Of a DNA stretch of 62,000 nt, positions 12,162 to 25,054 are shown piece after piece. The DNA lies in contig NC_092568.1 of NCBI RefSeq assembly GCF_037975245.1, positions 3,855,001 to 3,917,000 on the forward strand, written 5' to 3'. The stretch's first letter is position 1, and each line of letters begins with the position of its first letter. A program made the translations under genes and the position numbers. Origin of the DNA: Apostichopus japonicus. Lineage: Eukaryota; Echinodermata; Holothuroidea; Aspidochirotida; Stichopodidae. Below the pieces are notes generated by a model. It did no database searches. It saw only the letters and a program-made list of their open reading frames with translations, and had not been told where the DNA came from.

Positions 12162-12823
12162 GATAGATTAACGGCTTGTGATGTACTGTCCTGTGAAAAC
12201 CCGCCAACACTTTGCTTTCATCACTGCCCCTACAGTGAAATACAGAGCTATGTATCGATTTGTCTGGACATTTGCATACAACGGAGGTATTGTTATGATC
12301 ATGCTTCCGTACTTTAAACAAAGTCTAGGTTGATTGTACCTAAAGTTTCAATATTTCAAAAGAAGGATTATCTGCGGATTTACGTCAAAACAAAAGGAAG
12401 TGAATAAAAATAGAATCATGAGACATAGTTATCCACTTCCACTGTTTAAAAGTTTATCGAGGATGCATTGTTTAAATAACGGAAATAAAGGTTTTTCAAA
12501 ATGCTTTGTAAATGTCTGCGAGAATGGATATATAAACAGTTCACTATTTAACAAAGACATATCCTTTTACATAATAATTTGCCTATCCCTCTCTTGCATA
12601 TGTTCGTCAATCTGATTAGCTTGTTTGACTTTCGAATCAAACAATCAGCAATGAAATACTTATACTTCTATGCACAGAAATGAACATTTGTTTTCTGTAA
12701 GGTTTCTAACTATGGAATCGAGACGCTTTTATGTTATCCTCATGCTTATATTGACGTAGTCTTCCGCATTATCGCAGTGAAACTATTTTTCCATTTGCTA
12801 ATATAGAGCTAAAAGCCAATAAT

Positions 12824-13313
12824 ATAATTATTGGTTTGTTAAATACAAATATTCTCGTTCCTTTTTTCTAATTGGCTATGTTGTGAACTTTCCCGTACTA
12901 GCTTAATTTGGTTAAAAAAGTATGTAACCCTTCCATTTAACCCGTTTCCTGATTATATGGGAACGTAACGTCTCTCTGACCAAGCTAGCCACACCGTAAT
13001 GCAAGTTACTCTTCAATCCTGAAATAATTCAGGGTACGAAATTTATTCAAAATCAGAAGATCAATCTCTGTATGCAGTCTCCCAGTATGTGTAGTGATCA
13101 ACAATACTGTCTTAATCTAACACAATATTAATATACTGAACTTAGCTCGTCAATCCGTGAGGTTGCTCGATTATTCGTGATACTATGAGTAATGTCAACT
13201 TTATACATAAAGCGTTTATACAAACACATTTTCAGCCTATTTGACTAACTTGATAAGATACTGGTCAATTCCAAAACGTGTAATTACCAAATTCTGTTCT
13301 GTTCGAACGATGG
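12824..13313. other. Non-coding spacer
   Basis: No gene seen. 13275-13312 holds a short fragment (cgtgtaattaccaa) also seen at about 14223 and 19207, apparently a remnant of the secreted-protein pseudogene's 3' flank into which the adjacent SINE inserted. Confidence 0.35.
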
Positions 13314-13588
13314 TTAGGAGTGTTAGCTCAGTGGTTAACGTCGGTGCCTTTCAATCATAATGTCCCGAGTTCGAGTCACTCCAAGATTAATGTATGTCGT
13401 CAAGTTACAGACTTGTTGAAAATTGACAATTCATAATCATGGACGTTAAATATATATCTAAGAGACTGACTTCGGTCAGCTTGCGGCTGTGATAAGCCAA
13501 TCATGGCTACTTCACGAGTTCTTGCTTGCAGGAGGTTCTAAAATACATACATACATACATACATACATACATACATACATACATACAT
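13314..13588 (+). mobile_element. tRNA-derived SINE with (ATAC)n tail
   Basis: The head resembles a tRNA gene with internal RNA polymerase III promoter boxes: an A-box-like TAGCTCAGTGGTTAACG (13324-13340) and a B-box-like GAGTTCGAGTC (13367-13377). It is followed by an about 160-bp unrelated body and ends in a (CATA)n tail at 13542-13588. The acceptor stem does not pair well, so it is not a functional tRNA gene. A second copy lies inverted at 9728-9970. Confidence 0.8.
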
Positions 13589-14193
13589 GGTGATGGACCT
13601 CCTCCTTCGGCTGATTGAGGAGAGTCCGTATCGCTGTAATCAATCCGTTTAATGTGCTCATTGAGTGGGACCTGAACATCCCTCGAAACAAACCATATCA
13701 TACTACAAGATACTATACAATCATCAGTCAAACCAGAACTTAATAATCTATTCAAACTGGATGCCTTTTCGTCAGTATTGAGTGAGGAACAACATTTTGA
13801 TTCAATCCAAGAAAAACTCCGAATAATTAAAATATGAAAAATGGGGCTGAAAAAAATTAAATAAATTCAATTCATGCTGTTTTGGCATCTTTAATGTCTC
13901 CTGAATCCATTTCCCATTAATTATTTTCAAAATTGGCACTTAATCATTAGTGTTAATAAAGTTTAAAATATGATGAAGTAGATGATTTCTTCCATATCCC
14001 GGAAGCAGACTGGGAGTCACCACAAAATTCATTTTAAAATGGTAACAAAACTCTCAAAAATCTCGAATTTTGGCCATTTGGCTTTCGATTTCCCTAAATA
14101 AATTATTAATAGAATAAAGTCTATGATGGTAAGTGTTCACTGTAAAGGTAACACGTTGAGCCCTTTTAACCTAATTGATAGGTCACGCAAATT
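13589..14193. other. Non-coding DNA
   Basis: No gene supported. The minus-strand open frame 13507-13755 is created partly by the SINE tail and is not credible. Confidence 0.4.
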
Positions 14194-15673
14194 TTAATAT
14201 GTGACACATGGATACTTCAGTCCGAACGTGTAATTACCAACTGCGCTTATTGTAGATACGATGGTGATGGGCCCTTCCTTCGATTGAAGGAGAAGAGAGC
14301 GGAATCCCGGAGAAATAGTTGTTATTTCTATTGAAGCGTTACAAATGACTTGATCTTCCGAGGTCCAAGCGGTCTGGCAAACGTTCGGCGCGACTTTATG
14401 TACATCCGCAGCAATTTCACGAACTTTCGAACAGAAGTAATTGTCGACATCTTGTTGGCGATCGCAAAAACCAAAATCAGGGTTAGAGGCGCCAAGTTGT
14501 AGTTCTTTGCTAAAGTATTCCTCAAATTCATGTCGAATGATACGACGTGGTGGCTGACATGGATCTGTTTGGCTGTCAATGTGGAAATGTAACTCATCTT
14601 CACCATTACGAAGGACGACGTCAGTGTTATTGTACATGAGCGTGTCGGCAGGTTTCGATGGAAAGGCAAAGCTAACCTTTGGGAAGTCTGGTCGGTTTGA
14701 TTCATAAAAGTCAAACAGTGTAAAGGAGTACTCGGGAATTCCATCTGGGTTATCACAGAGAAACGGTATAGTTACACCAAATTAACGTCCAGATAAAGTG
14801 AGATCCTCTACGAACCCATGTGAAGTAAGAGTTCCAACCGATATATAAATCACGTGTTGATCACCGGTTAGTACTTCTGGAAATGGAGGCTGAGCTGGAA
14901 GGTATAATTTCGGACCTGTACATGAAGTAAGATTAAAATAAAGATATTGCACTTTGAGAGCGTTTACGGAAGTGGTACTCTTTCCTTTCTGATTATTTTC
15001 ATTTCTGGGTTATTTAAGAGGAACATACATCATATGTGCGAAATGTGCGTTTGATCTTGTCGAAACGTAAGTGGACTTTAACAATCACTTGAACAGGACT
15101 GTACGCAATCAATTTAGTTGCATTCAGTTTCCGAATTTGAGGTTTCGTTCATTACGGAGTACTTTATTCGTCTGTAGTAATAAGTACATAGGCTAATGAA
15201 GTATCTTAACAAGTGGTAGTCGAATGATACGTCTAAGCACATGAGCTGTGCTTGAGTTAATAGTCCTTGTTATTATTAGTCAACGACAAATTCATGTGCC
15301 GTTGGTTTACTTCAACGATTGAGGCCATGTAATACTCCCCTGGTTTGAAAGATCGGAAGGTGGACTGAATAGTTTTGTAAGCAAATACAAATACTCTCGG
15401 TCAATTACCTATGATAATAGAAGGTACTTGTTATTTTCGAACCATATATAGGAGCACAAAAATGCTCACAAAAATCTTACCATGTTTATTTAAATAAAAC
15501 TGTTCCAAGACGTCCTGTACAGATTTTCGGTCCACTGAATGACACATCGACGTGCCTTTCCATTCTTCCTAGACTAATGCTTCTATTGTGGTTGCACCAG
15601 AAAGTCGGCCACACAGAAAGAGCTGGATTAGGATAAAATATGCTAACATTTTTGAAGATAAGATGTTTCGCAT
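14194..15673 (-). pseudogene. Copy B of an unrecognised secreted-protein gene: two exons, two in-frame stops
   Basis: The minus strand reads as two exons with matching phase. Exon 1 (15673 to 15481) begins with ATG at 15673 (or 15649), encodes a hydrophobic leader (MLAYFILIQLFLCGRLSGAT) and about 40 more residues, and ends phase 1 at a consensus donor GTAAGA (15480-15475). Exon 2 begins at 14915 after a TACAG acceptor; the split codon restores Gly, and the frame runs to a stop at 14194-14196. The predicted secreted protein is about 300 residues, with several cysteines in its second half (motifs PFLCDNPDG, PCQPPRRIIRHEFEEYF, NYFCSKVREIA, PNVCQTAW). Two stops interrupt it: TAG in exon 1 after SGATTIEALV and TAA in exon 2 after DLTLSGR. 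All else stays in frame, suggesting recent inactivation, sequencing error or readthrough. A donor-like GTAATT near 14228 could mean a third exon. I recognise no domain. Related decayed copies lie at 2854-3562 and 9990-10205. Confidence 0.6.
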
Positions 15674-17638
15674 ATCAAAACCTGCTGCTAACTAAGCAGT
15701 TGAACAGAGAATCCACTTTATATACTTTAAACAAAGTTTACAGCTATGCACGCTCAAATCCGTCTTCAAATTGGAAAGGAGAAAAACAAACGGGTTTAGC
15801 TTCTTAATACCCGTACTTGTTTATAATGTTTTGCGCTTCAGTAATACTTGTAAGAACATTTTCTGAAAATACCTAACCACTCACTGGATGTTATTGAAAA
15901 CTTTAACAATCATACAAACTTAAAAGAAGTTTACAGCCAATACGCACTCAAATCTGTCAACGATTATACTCTTCATTAAATATTTATCGTTCACCGTCTG
16001 GTAAATATTGGGTAAACAAGCAACCTATTAATTTTAAGCGTGAGACAGAGGCGCTCTCCTGTGAGAGGGTGCAGAGAAACGAGTTTGCCAAGGAACGTTG
16101 TTTAAGTTTGTAAATTGGTAATTGTTTTAACTCAATAAACATTAATAATACATAGCAACCGGCCCACCCAATCCATCACGGTCCTTAAAATGCTTTTTAG
16201 TATCCGAACTTATTTACAATGTTTTGCGCTTCAGTAGCAATAACAAGAACGATGTGTCCGTGTAAGGCTGTTTTTAAAAACTTGAGCTATATTTTATGTG
16301 AGATAAAAATGGAACAAAAGTTTGTCAACAATTATTTGCCTATTGGGAATACGTATAGACTCGAAGTGCTTGGTCCTTTATGCCTACCAATTAATATTGA
16401 TTTATTTACAACAGTACAATAATCATTCTTGAATCAGCTAAATCTCGAAGTCATATGAATTGATTACCATAGGACGTGATTATCAATGCCAACATATTTT
16501 GAGGGAGCCAAAATGTATTTGCTTACATACCGGCTTTTAAAAGAGGGGAAACGGGGATCTCTATAGACAAATGCACGAATCTATACAGATTGTGGTATCA
16601 ACATGTGTTTTGTGGTATATTTGGGTGACTCTGATGGCATGGGAGTGGTTAGAACCAATAAGCAGTTTATGCACTGAACATGGCTAATTGCTAAAGCATC
16701 AAGTGATATAAATTTACACAAGCTGTTAGTATTGTATAATTGTTACGTGTAGCGACAACTGGGCCTCCGCTTGCCAATGCCTCGAAGTTCTAACCTATAG
16801 ATGCGTTAGCGATAATCACGTTTTAATATTAGTTTTACCAGAAAAGGTGAACTGTTTACGTTTAATCTATCTCGGCAGTTGTGCCTCTATGTTGATTTGC
16901 TTTCTGAATGTTAGCAACTTTATAATTTTTATAAAACAAAGTCGTTGTTATTCAAAGGAAGTATAAAAACAGGAATATAAAGATCAGAAAAAAAAAACAG
17001 AACAGGAAAAAAAGTGAATATTTAGATATACCTTACTAATGGAGAAGCACGAGTCAAGCAGCCATTTTTCTCGTGTATCATTAACGTGTTACGATTCTTT
17101 TTTAAACTGATGGGAAAGAAACTGTGACATTAGATCCAAATTATGGCTTTCAATCCACAGTGTTGTCTAATACTTTTATCCGAGTACTTTAGGTTTCGAG
17201 TACTAAGTTCCGCATAAGGAGTACTGCTTTTCAGGATCTGAATACCACTGTCTGAGTACTAACATTTTAATCCGAATTTAATCCGATTACCGAGTACGAA
17301 TACATTTCATCTGATGAATTTAACTTATCGATGACTTTAGCCGCTGACGGCATGGTACCACACTAAAAGACTGTTGGAAATGACACACAGTGTTCCTCTG
17401 GGAAGAACAATTTATGACAAGTTTTTATTAATTATGACAATTATGATAAAACACGGAACGCTCTTAAAAGAAAACCTTAATCGAGCTTCCTATTAGTTAA
17501 AGGCTTGAAGCAATACACGAGTACTGATAATACGATTCGCTCTTTGCGTGCGTATGTAAAGAATTGTCAAGAATAGATTCAAGCAGACGCGTAATTAATC
17601 ATGATGTACTTCTCCTTTTGTATTTCATTGCGTTTCAA

Positions 17639-17642
<4 letters not shown>

Positions 17643-17690
<48 letters not shown>
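17643..17690. repeat. (TA)n microsatellite
   Basis: Uninterrupted alternating AT for 48 bp. Confidence 0.98.
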
Positions 17691-17693
<3 letters not shown>

Positions 17694-19770
17694 CATATGC
17701 GATAATTCTCATAACGTTACCAAAGGGGGAGGGGGGGGGGACATCCAAATTGAATACAATATATTGTCCTGTTAATTTTTAAAGGTATGCATGATAGCAT
17801 CATATAGATGTTATTCAACTTAGACCTATAAGATGTTATCACCCGATATACCTACGAGATTGGACCAGAGCACTGACTGACTAATGACTAGCTAAAGTTT
17901 GGTAATTTATGGAATATTAGATGGTACTTAGAAAATGTTATTATTGTTCAGATTTATCGTATCTTTTGCCGGTTTTTCTAACCAGAATATATCTTATAGC
18001 CGATATGAGAGTACTGGGAGAGATGGAGGGGTGGGTAGAGAGAGAGGGAGAGAAAAAGATTGTTCAATTGTTTAGAATGATAAATTTTCTTACTAAAATA
18101 AAATTCGCAGATATACCTTGCACAAGGACATCTAACTAGCAGAGGGCTCTAGAACACAAATTTAGTACCGCTGTTCGAACACATGCACGTCCAATATTCA
18201 TTATAGTGTTTACCTGCAAGAAAGCTTCGCAGTAGAACCTATAATAGAGGTCAGTATAACAATCCTATAAGAAGATTGTTATTAAGCATAAGACACATTG
18301 GCATTACTTGTAGACGAACCGCTGCATCCAACCAAGCAGATGTAACAGACAGTTTGTTCTGATTGGTTGTTGGTAAGGGGCACACACTTACGTACTAAAT
18401 ACAAAAGCGGAAGAAAACATTAAAATTTATCATGTTCTTTTCATGTATACTGTGGTCTATGGTTCATAATGTGTGGGATCGATTTCAATCTGGAAAACAT
18501 TTCAAAGGGAAAGCAACTTTCAAAATGGATTGACTCCGGCTGTTTAACAAATTTTGAGGATTTGGAGGATTCACTTAGCAGTGTGTGAGTATTATAGCCT
18601 ATATACTATTTTATTTACTTCCTTGTCTGTATAAATCTACCGTATCTTCTTCTAAATATACCGGATTGCGGTTGCAGAAGAGCTAAACGAGCAGCTTCTT
18701 TACAAATAGTGATGTGCATTTGATACTAATAAATACTACTAAATATTGTGTTCAAAGAACAGAAAAGAACATTATTTTGACTTGTACTAAGAAAAACCAA
18801 GGTACAACACGGTGCATTTCATCATATTTCTCTAGACTGGTGGTAAACGATAAACCTCTTACATTTCCTAGATGCTTTGTGTTGCTCCTGAAGGTCTGGA
18901 AAAAGCCGTCTATTCACCTTGATCAATGTATTATTCAGGTGATATTACCTTATACTGTGTCGTGCAACGTGGATTTCCAAGGCTAACTTGACTTGACTTG
19001 TGTAAACTATATTTTATGATACACCTCCAATGACAAACTTCTTAAGTTTATGCCAGTATTACAGACAAAGTAGACCTAAGCATAGCCGTTATAGATATTC
19101 CTAATCTTTCGACGCCTTTGGTCCAAATGTTGACTACTCTTGACCTGCACTGGTAGAGTGGTAAGAGTTCTTGCTTCAGCACGTAATGCACGGATACTTC
19201 AGCTTGATCGTGTAATTACCAATGATCATTGATGGAGGTTTTATTTTTTTTCATGTGGAAGGTTTCGTACACACAGTACTTTGAATAAGATACATCTATG
19301 TTAATTTAATCTCAAGTTGGTTCCTGAGTCATCGAGATGAATCGTTGACCTAGACAATTTAACCTACTTGGGAAGGTCGGAAACGTCTTCAGTTTATGTT
19401 ACACGTGACATGAGTTCTCATCTATGATATTTCTCGCTTTCTTTGCTTTAATAAGGACTCCATTCATGGGTTGATCCGCCGTTTTTGAGTCAAATACTGT
19501 CTAGACGCCTGAACGCTAACTCAGGCTTTCAAATATAACCTATATATTAACAGGACTGTCTATCTTTAAGGTAAGGTAATTCTCATATTTGTGCTAGTTG
19601 ATAGGCGTTTGAGAACAGTTATTACCATGACTTTGCGAAGGATCGAAAGTGGACGTTTCCTTTAAGTTTGTATCAACGGTCCATGGTTTTTCTCTGTTCT
19701 GACACTCTTTGATTATATCCCTTGCAGATTCAGTCCTGTTGAGCATTGCCACGTCTTCATTAGGACTTAA

Positions 19771-20157
19771 CTAAACACCGACGTTCTTTATAGAATGCAT
19801 TTGACAGGCAAGAGAACTTGCAAACTGCAAATCAAGTGAATTCGTATTCGTTAATGTCAAAAGCTTTCTCCGGTTCCCGTAAATGTATGTCAATGATATT
19901 ATACAATATGCAGGGAGGCGAAGTTGTAAGATTGGAATCGCTCCTAGGGAGTTGCCTGGGTATGCATCATAAAACAGAATGATGTCAGTGATTACCGCAA
20001 CTTCTAAACAACACGAAAAGTATGTAGGGTGCATGCCAAATTGTGTTAAGCAGAAAATCATGAAAAGGGTAGCTTCGACTACAGGATAGACTAAAGCCTT
20101 GTGGTGTACTGTCGTGTGAATATTCGCCAAAAACCAGTTACTATTTAACAAAAACAT
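19771..20157 (-). other. Hydrophobic open frame in block B, sister of 11135-11518
   Basis: 128 codons open on the minus strand. The middle part matches its block A counterpart closely; the N- and C-terminal parts differ through small insertions and deletions. No family recognised. It could be a remnant exon of the duplicated gene region or an open frame by chance. Confidence 0.25.
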
Positions 20158-20422
20158 CTTTACATTAAAATTTGCCTATCACTCTCTTGCATATGTTCGT
20201 AAATCTGATTAACTTGTTTGACTTTCGAATCAAACAATCAGCAATGAAATACTTATACTTCTCTGCACAGAATTGCACGTTTGTTTTCTGTCAGGTTTCT
20301 AACCATGGAATCGAGACGCTTTTATGTTATCATCATGCTTATCCTGACGTAGTCTCCCGCATTATGCAGTGAAACCCTTTTCCCATTTTCTAATATAGAG
20401 CTTAAAGCCAATAAATTATCTA

Positions 20423-20501
20423 AGTTGTCTGATGATCGCTCAACGCGTGAAACTCTGAGTACCAACTATATACTAGTGTTCCACTAGTCTCAACTAGTCC
20501 C

Positions 20502-20503
<2 letters not shown>
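20423..20503. repeat. Single arm of a palindromic repeat
   Basis: Similar to one arm of the palindrome at 35393-35566 (shared core ctagtgttccactagtctca and the gttgtctga...gatcgct end). It lies exactly between the end of duplicated block B and a (TA)n run. Confidence 0.8.

Positions 20504-20568
<65 letters not shown>
20504..20568. repeat. (TA)n microsatellite
   Basis: About 65 bp of alternating AT abutting the palindrome arm. Confidence 0.98.
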
Positions 20569-20572
<4 letters not shown>

Positions 20573-23500
20573 ACCGAACTTGTTGTTGGACGCTGGACGC
20601 TGCGTTGGGCCAAACACCAGTCATTCGTGTTGGTCCACCTATAACCCGTCCATTCGGCTGTAGTTTGAATGCCCCCTCCCACTCCTTTCCAACCTTTGAA
20701 ATCCTTTTCACGTGGTGCACGACTCGATTTATGTCATTATTGACTCAACAAAACACATCCATTCAGCAGATGCGTGTCATTGCCCGGCAGTCAATTTGTA
20801 TTTCACTGAAAAAAGACACAAGAGGATAAACATTTCAATCTAAACGATGACAAATGAAATTGCTTGAAACCAAGTAAACTAAAAAAGCGTTTGAATTTGA
20901 TGCACATTAGTGTACGTCAATTTTGTATGAGTATCGATAACTACTCAAGTTCTTTATAATGCAGTTTATTGTGTATTTTCATCTCTATTCTATAGTCCGA
21001 TTCTCAATCAATGCCAGAATTTTGATGTTTCAACTACATGTCAACATCCATTATCTCATAATCGTACGTTAAGCCAAAAAGATAAATCTGCGCCGCGAGC
21101 CTCGGTGTCTCTTTCGGAATATTTCCCTTCTTGCATCTGATGAAACTAACAAGCAATGGGATTAAACTAATAACAGCTCGAGAGAAAATTGTATTTCTGA
21201 CTAATGCGAATGGAACCTAATGTTGGCATCTTGCATGCGTTACTTGTTGTTGCTGTGTTTATTTTACAAGATATTAATAAGTAAATTCGCAATGCCTTCA
21301 AGCAAACAGGTGAAATATCATATGTAAAGACACTAAACGAAGTGGGGTTTTTTACCTTTCATTTTGTATGTTTGGGAAGGTGGATTGGGTCGGATTCCAA
21401 ATTTACCGTTTTCTAAAGAAATGATCACTTGAGAATATCCAAATGGGATTTAATGTGCTTACATTAGGCTTATTGTGCGTTATATTATGAATTATAGGAG
21501 CCTGGATGCCTCAAATATATATTAAGTAAAAACAAATTATTTGGTACAACTCTTTCCATCAAGTTTACATTCGGTAGAAACGTTGCAAATTCATTTGTTG
21601 ATTCTCTCGAACACAAACATCGTGCCCACAAACATTTACTTCCATATTTTTTTTGTTTTGTTAATATTTGTTGTATTCAATAAATCAGTCAGCCATCACC
21701 TAATTCTGAAGAGCGTAGTCTGTTGGTAAACATGAGGTCAGTGCTACGTCCAACCAGGTAGTCTTAAGTTAGATTAAATCAGTAGTTGAAGCTTACATGA
21801 AGGTTATCATACCGAGGCAATTTATATAATGGGAAAAGGAAATCAGATAAATTAGCACTAAGCCTTACTGTGGTCAAGGCTGTCATATTTCTAATGACCA
21901 GGGATTGAAAGATAATATTCTTAATGCAAACCAAACTGGATGACTTTTTTAGCATCTATGATCGTCATTGCAGCAACTCGTTTCTGTATCATTTATCAAC
22001 TTCAAGGGAGGAGAAAATACAGTTTAGGAATTAAATAACTAATGAATCATTAGCAGCGTACATGTACAGAGTGACGCAGATTCACTGTTGTTATGACTTC
22101 TTATTGGCTGGTTTGAATTCACTTGTAGACAAGAAGTATTTATTACCATTAATTTTTCAAAGGTTTTACACTTTGTCAGTTCTCTCGCTATTCGCATCCG
22201 TCATCTCCTATTATGAATCAAGTGAAAGTATAAAAGCTGCTAATGCATCTTATATATATATATATTTTTTGGGCATAGAACTGAACAGGATGTTCACAAT
22301 TTGCTTGATCAAAATGCATGGGATGTATGCAGCATGGAAAGTAATGAACGTTACAATTATATAAATAGACGTTATAAGCCTACTAAAATTTAGAGTTTTC
22401 TCAAATACACTTTTCTAATAGATCAAGCTTGTTTCTGTTCTTTCGTTCTTAATTGATGGCTAAATTGTTCGTTATATCATCAATGGAGTCTGCCACAGTT
22501 TATCCGGAGAGGTGGTTAGTGATGAAAATGTAACTGACATTTCCTGACTCGCTGTTGTTGTTGAAATGTGCCTTATAGGTACGTGGTAAGAGAGCACTAG
22601 ATCAGGCGAAAAAAATATTAAACTTTAGATATTTTTTTTATAAGATGAAGGCCCATATGTAATGTACAGATACTTCAATTTACCTTACGACGTGTTTACA
22701 CTAGAATGTTATGAATTCCATGTGTGATTATTTGAACGTTATCAAATGGTTGACGATGCACAAAGATTCTTTTCCTTATCAAATAGGCTGAAAGATGACG
22801 CAAAATGAAGTATATCTTGACTTTATACATTTCTTTTCAACACAATTTTGTAAAGATTTGTATTAATTGTTTCTATATCACGGTGGAAAACCTTTTGAAC
22901 CCCAGTGATAGTCAAACAATTATGAATACCATGCAAGTCGATTCCCAAAACTATCAAACCAAGTCATAACATTCCTTCTTAGTCATTGAAGGCCATTAAT
23001 GTAAATATAAATATATAGCACGGTACAATGAGATGGTATCTAATACCATCAAGACAGTCATGTATAAATTTACCGAGAAAGTGATTTTCAATAGTTTTAT
23101 TATTTAGGAGCTTTGAGTAACCTCTTCATATACTTGATGGAAATGATATTTCTCATAAATGGAAATATGTAGAATTAAAATAGAGCAATGCTTTATCAGT
23201 TTGCATTATAACAGTAGGCTTACGATAGTTTTGCGAAGTACCAAACTAATTGAAACCGCGTGTTGTCTCATCTGCGTATAGAACTCTGACACCCAACAGA
23301 AGAAACGAATGCTTGTAAACATGCAAAATTGCACCAAGTGTGCCTACAATTGATAGTGATACTTTCTGAGTTTTCGTTCAGCTTTCAAACTTAATGTTAA
23401 CGCAAATAATATGTCTTGAAAGCTGTCAGCGCTTAAGTTACTTTCCTTACGCTTCCATAGCCAGAAATAGTGTTTGCAAGTTAAAATGTATACCTCGTCA

Positions 23501-24979
23501 AAAGAGTACGAGGTACGTTCTTACCGCGAGGCACTTGCTTTAAGCTCTTTGTTTTAAATTTCGAAATAACAGAGACGCCCTTGGAAGTCAAAAGCCCGGG
23601 ATCATGTCCACTTACATGTGTACTGAAATTTCTCAAAAGTAATATAGATCGTGATGGTTTAAAAAATCACTGCGTTGAAGCTCAGATTATTGCGTTATGT
23701 TTCTGTCTACATAATGTTATGAATACATGAATATTAAAAGTTAATTCCAACTTTATAAATGTACTCATCACCATGACAATCAAAATGAGACTGATGAGTA
23801 CATTCATTATAACTTAAAGTCTCTTGGTTTTCATGATTTGTCAGAGGACAATCTCTTCCGACCAAATAATTGCATTTTGATGAAATCTTGAATTCATTAA
23901 ATATGGAGACAGCTACCCAATATATATAGACGAGACCCCAATTGGAAAGAAAACCATGTTTATATAAAACAGCTTGATGGATGATTTCACAAACCAACTT
24001 TTGAGTTATGGTAAACATAGAGATAAAATCTTACTATACCTATGCATATGTCTATTTTGATCCGAAATTGATACGCACCATGGCCTATGTTACGGAAACG
24101 ATATGTAAATATATATCGTATTCCGGCAGAAATACGTTTCCAAGGGTGTTAAAGCATAAAAGAAACAGATGGACGAGGTTTCGTATGGTATTTTGAATAA
24201 TAATATTTCTATATTCTACAAATAATATGGATAATAAAAGTGAATAGTTAAAAATAGGTGAAGAACAAAGAGTAGAGTTAGATTAAGGCGCCAGCCTAGA
24301 AAGAAATAACTTGTCTATAGAGACTGGGTCAGAAGTCGATGAACTCGATGGTGTAGCAGCGATGATCCGCAATAGACAGTGAATCATCAAAAGGCGCGCC
24401 GCGGAATTAATGAAATGATTAAATGTTCTTCCAAGAATAGTTCTACTTGTTTTTGTGGGATCCAATTCAATTCACTTGATTGATGTCGGATATGGTATGG
24501 AAAAAGGAAAGTCCATTCCGGAGCAGAAATGATTAGAAAATTAGATGATGAAACGAAAGTAATTAAAGACTTGAAGATCCTTCAGTCGAAACTTGAACAG
24601 ATAAACAGAACGTATTAACGATAGGAATATAACAAGTAACGCAATGTTATAACGGATAAACAAAAAAGAAACGTGTTATTGGAACGGGGTGAGAAGCGAT
24701 GGTTCCCAACAACGGTGTATAAACCTCTGACTGGTATCAGGACGCGGTACTTGTGTGGGAAGGGGGGGGGGCGATGACGTAGAGATGACGTCATCAGTAC
24801 ATGTAGCATTGTGAATATGCAAGAGGTAGAGCAGGCCCATAACAGCCTATAGCTTTAATGTTATGAACATTGAGAGTATGTAAACATATTTTCCCAACTA
24901 TGTATTAGTATCAGTTGTATCTGATAGCCATGTTGGTATATTTATGTCCTCCCCATTATCTACAACGAACGACCTTTCT

Positions 24980-25054
24980 CCCCCCCCCCCCCGAATGACG
25001 ATAGAGGTGGAGGCACCCCCCCCCCAAACCACCTCATCTTTGCGCACGCCACTG
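24980..25054. mobile_element. Fragment resembling one end of a TIR element
   Basis: C-rich stretch ending gcgcacgccactgg, the reverse-complement style of the CAGTGGCG termini seen intact at 41214 and 41638. No partner end was found nearby, so this is probably a truncated copy. Confidence 0.35.

Larger units (their letters stand above)
10250..12823. repeat. Duplicated block A (sister of 15945-20413)
   Basis: Long near-colinear similarity with block B: 10255-10400 matches 15945-16070, 10440-11060 matches 18120-18740, 11070-11545 matches 19590-20090, and 12540-12823 matches 20125-20413. Visible identity in the best parts is about 85-90 percent. The gaps are insertions private to one block: about 2 kb at 16075-18120 and about 0.8 kb at 18745-19585 in B; 11554-12161 and about 12205-12535 in A. 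With copies A and B of the secreted-protein pseudogene to their left, the two blocks look like an old duplication of a gene region of several kilobases. Confidence 0.85.
15945..20413. repeat. Duplicated block B (sister of 10250-12823)
   Basis: Colinear with block A as itemised there, and interrupted by two block-specific insertions (about 16075-18120 and 18745-19585). A smaller internal duplication is also visible: 15795-15870 resembles 16185-16262, sharing the segment aatgttttgcgcttcagta. The second insertion contains a tRNA-like segment near 19150-19165 without a clear B box. Confidence 0.8.

Noticed and set aside
13320-13384. Possible tRNA gene
   Set aside because: Has A- and B-box-like sequences but no matching acceptor stem, and it continues into a SINE body with a simple-repeat tail.
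14328-14756. 142-codon minus-strand open frame overlapping the secreted-protein exon
   Set aside because: It is a different frame of the same DNA. The frame with the phase-matched intron, leader peptide and paralog similarity is the other one.
24530-24618. 29-codon coiled-coil-like frame beginning MIRKLDDETKVIKDLKILQ
   Set aside because: The heptad-like composition is suggestive of a retroelement or gene fragment, but it is short, flanked by stops and I could not extend it.
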